From assembly GCF_030382115.1 (NCBI RefSeq), contig NZ_JAUDRJ010000003.1, positions 1,915,242 through 1,921,696 on the forward strand: a stretch of DNA of 6,455 bases, in the 5' to 3' direction. This stretch comes from Nostoc sp. GT001 (GTDB lineage Bacteria > Cyanobacteriota > Cyanobacteriia > Cyanobacteriales > Nostocaceae). The translations under genes and the position numbers were made by a program. A model generated the notes under the pieces. The model saw nothing but the letters and a program-made list of their open reading frames with translations, ran no database searches and was not told the origin of the DNA. Positions 1-5,177 of this stretch are shown here, in pieces; the stretch's first letter is position 1, and each line of letters starts with the position of its first letter.

Positions 1-18
1 CCCTTACCCTTTAACCCC
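1..18. repeat. Pyrimidine-rich short tandem repeat (edge of a tract)
   Basis: C/T runs of the type CCCTTACCCTTTAACCCC occupy the left edge of the window and probably continue outside it. They are the same class of sequence as the tracts at 3326-3382, 3768-3820 and 3927-4020. Short tandem repeats of this kind are common between genes in filamentous cyanobacteria. No coding role is visible. Confidence 0.6.
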
Positions 19-88
19 TTCGGGGTGACGCTCGCAAGCTCGCTACGCCAGTCGCTCATGGGGGAAACCCCCAAGACCGCGCTGGCTC
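14..88. repeat. Dispersed palindromic intergenic repeat with two hairpins
   Basis: Two short hairpins bracket a GC-rich segment in otherwise AT-richer leader DNA. The first is ACCCC/GGGGT at 14-18 and 22-26 with a TTC loop, which could also fold with a UUCG-type loop. The second is TGGGGG/CCCCCA at 59-64 and 68-73 with an AAA loop. Between them lies GACGCTCGCAAGCTCGCTAC with a repeated GCTCGC word. From memory this resembles a high-copy dispersed repeat of filamentous cyanobacterial genomes, but copy number cannot be tested here. It sits about 100 bp upstream of cheA and could mark the end of an upstream transcript. Confidence 0.55.
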
Positions 89-190
89 ACCTTTTCCCCA
101 AACCCAATTCTGAGTTGAAAATGCTTATCCTAACCGTATTGCCCTCCTGCCTTAACAGATAAATCTCCTTAACACCAAGCGCATTGTGTT

Positions 191-3100
191 ATGAATCCCG
201 ATCCCAGTAATCAAGAGCAGGCTTTTCTTGCGGAAGCGGCAGAGTTATTGCAAACCATTGAGCAGAATTTGATCGGTCTACTTGATGAAAAAACAATAGA
301 AAAAGTTCATGCCTTGATGCGAAGCGCCCATACTATCAAAGGGAGTGCTGCCAGTGTTGGGCAAGAAACTATTCAGACAATTGCCCATCATTTGGAAGAT
401 GTATTCCAAGCGTTATACGCTCCAGAATTAGAAATCGATCCAGAATTGGGTGCTTTGCTTCTAGATGCTTATGAGTGCCTGCGAACTCCATTGAGTGCAG
501 CCTTGATGGGCTTATCCTGCAATGAGGCAGAAATACTCGATCGCACTGCCTCAATCTTTGCCCAACTCCAACATAAACTAGGCGACTTTTTTGGTCGTGA
601 GGCTCCGCTTCCCAGTTCGGAAGAACTTGGCTTTGATGTCGTAGAGTCAATCTTTTCCGGGAGTGTACTCCAGGATTTGCAACAGCTGGAAACTGACATT
701 CAAAGCCAAGATCCGCAACAAATTCAAACAACACTCAACTCCCAAGCAGAATTTTTTGTCGAACTAGCAGCATCTTATGGCTTATCTGGATTGGAAGAAA
801 TTGCCCAGGCGACCCTAAACGCGCTCAAAGCACATCCAGATAAAGTATTGGAAATCGCTCAGGCGGCTTTAGAAAATTTTAAAGCAGCTCAAACAGCAGT
901 ACTTGCAGGCGATCGCACTCAAGGGGGAGAGATATCTCTACAATTGCGAGAATGGACAGAACTAACTACTCCTGTCCCAGAACCGCCTGGGCAACCAGTT
1001 GCGATCGCTGCCCCACCCACACCAACGACTACAACTGAGAATCAGCCATCCCCTCTCCTCAGTGCCAGCGAAGCAGAATCAATTTGGTCGTTTTTCCCGA
1101 AGCGGACTGATAACTCCGTAGCGAAAGCACCAGAGGTACTGGAACCTATTTCTCATTCTCAGGATTCGGTAGTAGTTCCCTCTGCCATAGATCGGATTTT
1201 ACAGTCAATCTGGATCGGAGATCCACAGACATCTTGCCGATACTCAGACTCAGATCGGCCAGCCTCTCCACCACCAGCGCCAAGCCTCCAGGCTCAATCA
1301 TCGGCATCACTTCCCAGTATCCGAGTCGCGATCGAACAGCTCGATCGCCTCAGCCATACAATTGGGGAATTGCTAATCAGCGAAAACCAACAAAACCTGC
1401 AATCTAACCACATCCAGAAAGCAGCCCAAGACACTCTACTCCAGTTTTTGTACTGTCAACAACAACTTAGTAAAGTTTTTACTTGGTCGGATCGACATCT
1501 GCTGCTTCCCGAACGCAAGCAGCGACATATACATGGATCTCCACGAGTTATCTCTGCTACCGAGGCACAATCCAATTTTGATGCCTTAGAAATGGATAAC
1601 TATAGCGAGTTGCACATTCTCCTGCAAAATCTGACAGAAGACATGGTGCAATTAGGAGAACAGATTGAGGCTGTTAATGGCTTAGTGCAGCAATCTCGCT
1701 TCAGTCTCGGAAAGCGCAAGCAACTGCTTTCAGGAGCGCAGGAAGATTTGCTGCAAGCCAGAATGGTTCCACTGGGAACAGTGTTGAATCGATTACCCCG
1801 CCTCCTGCAACAGATGGTAGCAACTTATCATAAGCCTGTTGAACTCAAGCTTGGCGGTACGAAGGTACTGGTGGATAAAGCCATTTCTGAGCAGTTGTAC
1901 GATCCCTTGCTGCACATGATTCGCAATGCCTTCGATCATGGCATTGAACCGGTAGAAACCCGCCGCCAGCAGGGTAAACCAGAAACCGGAACAATTACAA
2001 TTCAAGCCTATCATCAAGGCAACCGCACTACTATTGAGGTACGGGATGATGGTCGAGGCTTAAATTGGGAAGCCATTCGTCAACGAGGTATAGAAAAACA
2101 CCTGCTGACTCCCGAACAAGCCGCCTACGCCTCAGAAGACCAACTGGCAGAGTTATTATTTGAACCAGGCTTTTCTACCGCCAAGCAGGTTGGTGAGTTA
2201 TCTGGCCGTGGTATCGGCTTAGATGTGGTTCGCACTCAATTGCAAGCTTTACAAGGTTCGATTGTGGTGCGATCGCTTTTAGGGCAGGGAACCACCTTCA
2301 TCCTGCAATTGCCCCTGAGCTTGACAACAGCACGCTTGCTCGTTTGTCAATCTCAAGGTATTACTTATGGCTTGCTGTCTGAAGGAGTTAGCCAGGTTTT
2401 ATTACCGCAGCCAGAGCAGATTCAAGTCCAGCAATCTTTACATGGGCAAGGCAGCCAAAAATTCTGGCAGTGGGGAGAAGGGCAAAGTCAGCAACTAGTT
2501 CCCATCCGCTCACTTGCCAATTTGCTGGATTACAAATATCCTTTATTCACCCAAGACCACAATTTAAACCTAAGTCCTTTTCCAGTCAAACAACGGAACA
2601 CCGTTGAACCTCTGCTGCTGTTGGAAACAGAGCATCAATATCTGTGTTTGCAAGTCGATCAAATTTTAGTCGAGCAGGAATTAGTAATTAAGTCCCTCGG
2701 TAGAGTCCTGACTTTACCTAGTTACATCCAAGGCTACAGCGTGTTGGGAAATGGTAGTCTTACCCTAATCGTTGACCCGTTGGAGTTAGTTCGGCAAACT
2801 TGGGAGACAGATATGATGCCAACTTCCCCGGCATCAAGTCTTGCAACTAAACTATTGCCCGCGCCTGAGCCTGTTCTGACTCTAGAGGGACAGCAAACCT
2901 TAACGATAACGCAACCACAGCAACAGCCGATGGAAGTCAATACAGCCGTTGCTCAACCTAACCGACTGACAGTTTTAGTGGTGGAAGATTCGGTTGTACA
3001 AAGGCAAAGTTTGGTGCAGACGCTCCAGAAAGCCGATTATCAAGTGTTGCAAGCAGGTGATGGTCGAGAGGCGATCGCGCAAATGCTGCAACACGGTGAT

Positions 3101-3331
3101 GTTGATTTAGTGATTTGTGACATTGAAATGCCACAGATGAATGGATTTGAATTCTTAGAACACCGTCGCCAAGACGAGCGTTTGTCCGGGATTCCTGTGG
3201 TGATGCTGACTACCCGTAGCGGACAAAAGCACCGCCAATTAGCTTTAGCTCTAGGGGCGAAAGCTTACATGACCAAACCCTATTCCGAACAGAGCTTTCT
3301 AGCCGCGATCGCTGAATTGGTTAATGGGTAA
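191..3331 (+). CDS. cheA: Hybrid CheA-type histidine kinase with C-terminal response regulator receiver
   Basis: This is a 1046-residue cytoplasmic chemosensory kinase with no membrane segment. In order, it has an N-terminal Hpt domain (about 5-125) with phosphoacceptor His47 in AHTIKGSAASVG, and a second Hpt-like helical region (about 150-240) without the histidine. A Pro/Ser/Thr linker follows (about 255-372), then P3 dimerisation (about 375-560). The ATPase has an N-box HMIRNAFDHGIE at 575-586, G1 DDGRGL at 619-624 and G2 GRGIGLDVV at 672-680. A CheW-like P5 domain spans about 710-870. The receiver (about 926-1046) has acidic Glu932/Asp933, phosphoacceptor Asp977, Thr1007 and Lys1029. No separate P2 domain is seen. 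FDALEMD at 463-469 inside a long P3 is typical of PilL/ChpA-type kinases, which suggests type IV pilus or another non-flagellar output. ATG191 has no clear Shine-Dalgarno sequence, but the Hpt begins immediately after it. The stop codon lies in the first unit of the following repeat. The family call is secure; the pathway output is inferred. Confidence 0.96.
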   Translation: MNPDPSNQEQAFLAEAAELLQTIEQNLIGLLDEKTIEKVHALMRSAHTIKGSAASVGQETIQTIAHHLEDVFQALYAPELEIDPELGALLLDAYECLRTPLSAALMGLSCNEAEILDRTASIFAQLQHKLGDFFGREAPLPSSEELGFDVVESIFSGSVLQDLQQLETDIQSQDPQQIQTTLNSQAEFFVELAASYGLSGLEEIAQATLNALKAHPDKVLEIAQAALENFKAAQTAVLAGDRTQGGEISLQLREWTELTTPVPEPPGQPVAIAAPPTPTTTTENQPSPLLSASEAESIWSFFPKRTDNSVAKAPEVLEPISHSQDSVVVPSAIDRILQSIWIGDPQTSCRYSDSDRPASPPPAPSLQAQSSASLPSIRVAIEQLDRLSHTIGELLISENQQNLQSNHIQKAAQDTLLQFLYCQQQLSKVFTWSDRHLLLPERKQRHIHGSPRVISATEAQSNFDALEMDNYSELHILLQNLTEDMVQLGEQIEAVNGLVQQSRFSLGKRKQLLSGAQEDLLQARMVPLGTVLNRLPRLLQQMVATYHKPVELKLGGTKVLVDKAISEQLYDPLLHMIRNAFDHGIEPVETRRQQGKPETGTITIQAYHQGNRTTIEVRDDGRGLNWEAIRQRGIEKHLLTPEQAAYASEDQLAELLFEPGFSTAKQVGELSGRGIGLDVVRTQLQALQGSIVVRSLLGQGTTFILQLPLSLTTARLLVCQSQGITYGLLSEGVSQVLLPQPEQIQVQQSLHGQGSQKFWQWGEGQSQQLVPIRSLANLLDYKYPLFTQDHNLNLSPFPVKQRNTVEPLLLLETEHQYLCLQVDQILVEQELVIKSLGRVLTLPSYIQGYSVLGNGSLTLIVDPLELVRQTWETDMMPTSPASSLATKLLPAPEPVLTLEGQQTLTITQPQQQPMEVNTAVAQPNRLTVLVVEDSVVQRQSLVQTLQKADYQVLQAGDGREAIAQMLQHGDVDLVICDIEMPQMNGFEFLEHRRQDERLSGIPVVMLTTRSGQKHRQLALALGAKAYMTKPYSEQSFLAAIAELVNG

Positions 3332-3382
3332 AGGGTAAAGGGAAAAGGGGAAAGGGAAAAGGGGAAAGGGGAAAGGGAAGGA
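3326..3382. repeat. Purine-rich short tandem repeat between cheA and the S23-like gene
   Basis: About 57 bp of alternating G runs and A runs, in units such as GGGTAAA, GGGAAAA and GGGGAAA. It starts inside the last cheA sense codon (GGG, then TAA stop at 3329-3331) and runs to the ATG of the next gene. It is a direct-orientation relative of the tract at 3768-3820 and the complement type of 3927-4020, so the S23-like gene lies between two similar purine tracts. Confidence 0.85.
3371..3377 (+). promoter_or_regulatory. Ribosome binding site supplied by the repeat
   Basis: GAAAGGG ends 5 nt before ATG3383, and AAGGA directly abuts the start codon. The purine repeat thus gives a Shine-Dalgarno-like region without any dedicated leader. 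This supports ATG3383 as the start, but any purine repeat would look similar, so the assignment is moderate. Confidence 0.45.
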
Positions 3383-3779
3383 ATGGAAAGGAAAAAAATT
3401 GAAGCTTTTGAGGATTTAAAAGTATGGCAAAAAGGTATTGACTTAGTTAAGCAAATATATTTGAGGACTAAGGAAGGTGAACTTAGTAGAGACTTTGGTT
3501 TAAGAGATCAGTTAAGACGTGCATCCGTATCAATACCTACAAATATTGCAGAAGGATTTGAACGATATTCTCGCAAAGAATACTTAAACTTTCTAAATAT
3601 TGCTAAAGGGTCTGCTAGGTGAAGTTCGCAGTCTTTTAAGAGTAGCGTTAGAAGTGGGCTATCTAGACCAACCAACTTATACACAACTTTCTAATCAAGC
3701 TATAGAGTTGAGCCGTATGCTATCTAATCAAATTCAATCTATAAATCAGTCAATGCCCTTCGGGCAGGGAAAAGGTTAA
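3383..3779 (+). pseudogene. Four-helix-bundle protein (S23 / 23S rRNA intervening-sequence protein family), frameshifted
   Basis: The first 77 codons give FEDLKVWQKG near the N terminus and then RRASVSIPTNIAEGFERYS, the signatures of the S23/IVP four-helix-bundle family. That family has no settled function and is related to the Avd accessory protein of diversity-generating retroelements. Frame 1 stops at 3620-3622, in the middle of the fourth helix. Skipping one base near 3614 joins it to a frame that continues LLGEVRSLLRVALEVGYLDQ and ends at TAA 3777-3779. The restored product is about 131 residues, close to normal family size. The last residues (about SMPFGQGKG) are encoded by a hairpin and the start of a purine repeat, so the natural end may have been overwritten. 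The gene is visibly more AT-rich than its neighbours and has no HIP1 site. It is flanked by purine repeats and unrelated to chemosensing, so it is probably a passenger insertion. A sequencing or assembly error is the alternative to real inactivation. Confidence 0.82.
3754..3766. repeat. Short hairpin TGCCC-TTC-GGGCA
   Basis: A perfect 5-bp stem (3754-3758 with 3762-3766) closes a TTC loop at the 3' end of the S23-like gene, just before the next purine tract. It has the same CCCTTCGGG core as the hairpin at 14-26. It could stabilise a 3' end but lacks a following T run, so it is not a standard intrinsic terminator. Confidence 0.5.
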
Positions 3780-3820
3780 AGGGTAAAGGGTAAAGGGGAA
3801 AGGGGAAGGGGGAAAGGGAA
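3768..3820. repeat. Purine-rich short tandem repeat downstream of the S23-like gene
   Basis: G-run/A-run units (GGGTAAA, GGGGAAA, GGGGGAAA) run from the last codons of the S23-like frame into the intergenic DNA. Positions 3788-3814 are the exact reverse complement of 3985-4011, a perfect 27-bp inverted repeat with a loop of about 170 bp. The remainder of the 244-bp gap to the CheW gene holds the repeats described separately and no convincing gene. Confidence 0.85.
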
Positions 3821-3822
3821 CC

Positions 3823-3845
3823 CCATAACTAAAGTTAGCGGCTTG
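3823..3845. repeat. Imperfect 24-bp direct repeat, copy A
   Basis: CCATAACTAAAGTT followed by AGCGGCTTG. It matches copy B at 3901-3924 with two substitutions and one single-base gap. It lies directly after the purine tract and contains a small TAACT/AGTTA palindrome. The function is unknown. Confidence 0.6.
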
Positions 3846-3900
3846 AAGTAAGGATACCTCAATTCTTCCGCAATAGTCTGGAATTGAATCTTTTTCCCCT

Positions 3901-3924
3901 CCATAAATAAAGTTTAGGGGCTTG
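3901..3924. repeat. Imperfect 24-bp direct repeat, copy B
   Basis: CCATAAATAAAGTTT followed by AGGGGCTTG, the partner of copy A at 3823-3845. It lies directly before the pyrimidine tract. The region is therefore ordered purine tract, copy A, about 55 bp of unique DNA, copy B, pyrimidine tract. Confidence 0.6.
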
Positions 3925-3926
3925 CA

Positions 3927-4020
3927 CCCTTTCCCCTTCCCCTTTACCCCTTCCCTTTTCCCCTTCCCCCTTCCCCCTTCCCCCTTCCCCCTTCCCCTTT
4001 CCCCTTTACCCCTTCCCCTT
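3927..4020. repeat. Pyrimidine-rich short tandem repeat upstream of the CheW gene
   Basis: About 94 bp of C runs separated by TT, TTT or TTTA. It includes four perfect tandem TTCCCCC heptamers at 3964-3991. It stops 3 bp before the chosen CheW start, leaving that gene with a pyrimidine leader and no Shine-Dalgarno site. One frame through it stays open back to a TTG at 3922 and would add 34 residues made almost only of Pro, Phe, Leu and Ser. That is read here as a translation of the repeat, not protein. Confidence 0.88.
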
Positions 4021-4023
4021 ACT

Positions 4024-5049
4024 ATGCTCAACACTCCCTTTCCGTTTAAGCGATTATCTGGCGCTGTAACCGATCGCGACTCCCTACGAGTCGTTGTTTT
4101 TGCGATCGCAGACTATTTATTTGCCCTGCCAGTTGGTGCAGTTCTCAAGGTGATGGCTTGTCCCCCGATTCGCAGTACAGTTGAAAGTGGTATCGGGATG
4201 GTTGATTTGGGAGCGCAAACCATCACAATTGTGGACTTGCGCCAAAAGTTCATTCAGCAAGTACAAGCCCAACAGCCGCATCAAGTTCCCTCTGCGGTTG
4301 ACACTTCAGGGCGCTTCTTACTTCTGACTCAAACCCGGACTGGGGAAATTTGTGGCATTCCTGTAGACAAGCCCCCTGCCTTAATTGATATTCCTTTGTC
4401 AGCAGTGCGTCCGGTGCCGTGGTCTTATCGGCAAGTGGCGGAGTTAAGCTGTGTTAGCCACATGGCTGTTTTGCCTGTAGCACCGAACGAGGAACCACTG
4501 AAAGTACTTCTTTTTGGTATGAGCCAGATATTGGCTAATAAGTTGGGGTTGCCCGGAACAACCGCAACCTTGCCTCCTGGGCTGGCATCAGGCGAACAAC
4601 GGCAAAGATTTCTCCGTTTTTCCTTGAGCGATGGAGGAAGTGGATTGCTACCATTCCACTCATTACAGGACATTATTCATCTCGCTAGCCAAGAAATTTC
4701 CCCAGCCCCGGCCTTACCAAGTTGGATTTTAGGTTTCTATAATTGGCAAGGACAGATGCTACGGGTGGTTGACTTGGAACATTTGCTTGGTTATGCGCCG
4801 CTTTTGAAACGGCAGTCACGACCAGAAAAGCCAATGGTTCTGGTTATCGAGTTGCAAAATCAGGTAATCGGGTTTTTGGTGGCTCATGTCTACGATGTAG
4901 AGTGGCAGGATTTACAGCAAGCACAATCGGCACCAACCGACTTTTCCCCAAACAAACTGCTAAATTTTGTTCAAGGTATTCTGCCAGGCGATCGCTGGAT
5001 TTTAGACACCAGAGCGATCGCCCAAACATTGCAATGGCAAACCCACTGA
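4024..5049 (+). CDS. cheW: CheW-type adaptor with two CheW-like domains
   Basis: A 341-residue soluble protein, about twice the length of a single-domain CheW. Domain 1 (about 20-175) starts LRVVVFAIADYLFALPV, shows the strand-turn-strand pattern GMVDLGAQTITIVDLRQKF at 58-76, and includes a second half around RFLLLTQ. Domain 2 (about 187-338) starts RFLRFSLSDGGSGLLPF and repeats the pattern as ILGFYNWQGQMLRVVDLEHL. CheW proteins couple receptors to CheA in the array, and a tandem form could bridge two partners. The Arg of the usual N-L-R-G motif is absent in both halves (VDLG 60-63 and NWQG 240-243), so receptor contacts may differ. ATG4024 was chosen because the fold begins soon after it; the upstream in-frame region is pure repeat. 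Two HIP1 sites lie near the 3' end. The gene lies downstream of cheA on the same strand, separated by the S23-like insertion. Confidence 0.9.
   Translation: MLNTPFPFKRLSGAVTDRDSLRVVVFAIADYLFALPVGAVLKVMACPPIRSTVESGIGMVDLGAQTITIVDLRQKFIQQVQAQQPHQVPSAVDTSGRFLLLTQTRTGEICGIPVDKPPALIDIPLSAVRPVPWSYRQVAELSCVSHMAVLPVAPNEEPLKVLLFGMSQILANKLGLPGTTATLPPGLASGEQRQRFLRFSLSDGGSGLLPFHSLQDIIHLASQEISPAPALPSWILGFYNWQGQMLRVVDLEHLLGYAPLLKRQSRPEKPMVLVIELQNQVIGFLVAHVYDVEWQDLQQAQSAPTDFSPNKLLNFVQGILPGDRWILDTRAIAQTLQWQTH
4988..5021. repeat. HIP1 octamers (pair; all copies in the window listed here)
   Basis: GCGATCGC occurs twice within 34 bp here (4988 and 5014). The other copies begin at 909, 1001, 2269, 3071, 3305, 4102, 5562, 6332 and 6391. 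HIP1 is a highly over-represented palindrome in most cyanobacterial genomes. All copies lie inside the chemosensory genes. None falls in the S23-like gene or the repeat island, though that gap of about 790 bp is only slightly longer than the average spacing. Confidence 0.9.
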
Positions 5050-5052
5050 TAA

Positions 5053-5145
5053 GAGGCAGGGGGCAGAGGGGCGGAGGGGAAAGAACTTGGTATTTGAACT
5101 CTCCTTTGCTCCCCTGCTCCCTGCTCCCCTGCTCCCCTGCTTTTT
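5053..5145. repeat. Inverted low-complexity repeat (GGGGAGCAG type), possible attenuator or terminator
   Basis: A G-rich arm (5053-5083, built on GCAGGGG/GGAGGGG) is followed by a C-rich arm of GCTCCCCT units at 5108-5115, 5123-5130 and 5131-5138, with a shorter GCTCCCT at 5116-5122. The two arms can pair imperfectly around a loop of roughly 20-25 nt, and TTTTT at 5141-5145 follows the second arm. This resembles an intrinsic terminator between the CheW and GAF genes, but the stem has mismatches and the unit is a common cyanobacterial repeat type. Its effect on transcription is uncertain. Confidence 0.5.
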
Positions 5146-5165
5146 ATATTTGACTTGATGCTGCC

Positions 5166-5171
5166 AAGGAG
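5166..5171 (+). promoter_or_regulatory. Strong Shine-Dalgarno site deciding a GTG start
   Basis: AAGGAG lies 6 nt upstream of GTG5178. It is the only canonical ribosome binding site in the window and fixes the GAF-gene start at a GTG codon. Confidence 0.85.
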
Positions 5172-5177
5172 TTTTCT

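Noticed and set aside
115..142. Possible promoter upstream of cheA (TTGAAA at 115-120 and TATTGC at 137-142, 16-bp spacing)
   Set aside because: The -10 match is poor, no conserved context supports it, and such pairs arise easily in AT-rich DNA.
369..734. Reverse-strand open frame of 121 codons
   Set aside because: It lies wholly inside the Hpt region of cheA and its translation shows no recognisable domain; it is a shadow of the real gene.
3383..3779. Diversity-generating retroelement based on the Avd-like gene
   Set aside because: No reverse transcriptase, template repeat or variable repeat is visible in the window; only the four-helix-bundle similarity is shared.
3326..4020. CRISPR array
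   Set aside because: The repeats are variable G/A or C/T heptamers without regular unique spacers or a conserved repeat of usual length, and no cas gene is present.
3750..4034. Reverse-strand open frame of 94 codons rich in Gly, Lys, Arg and Glu
   Set aside because: It is mostly a translation of the purine/pyrimidine tandem repeats, with no protein-like composition or family.
4902..5153. Forward open frame of 83 codons overlapping the end of the CheW gene
   Set aside because: It runs out of frame through the CheW 3' end and then through low-complexity repeat; no ribosome binding site or family signature.
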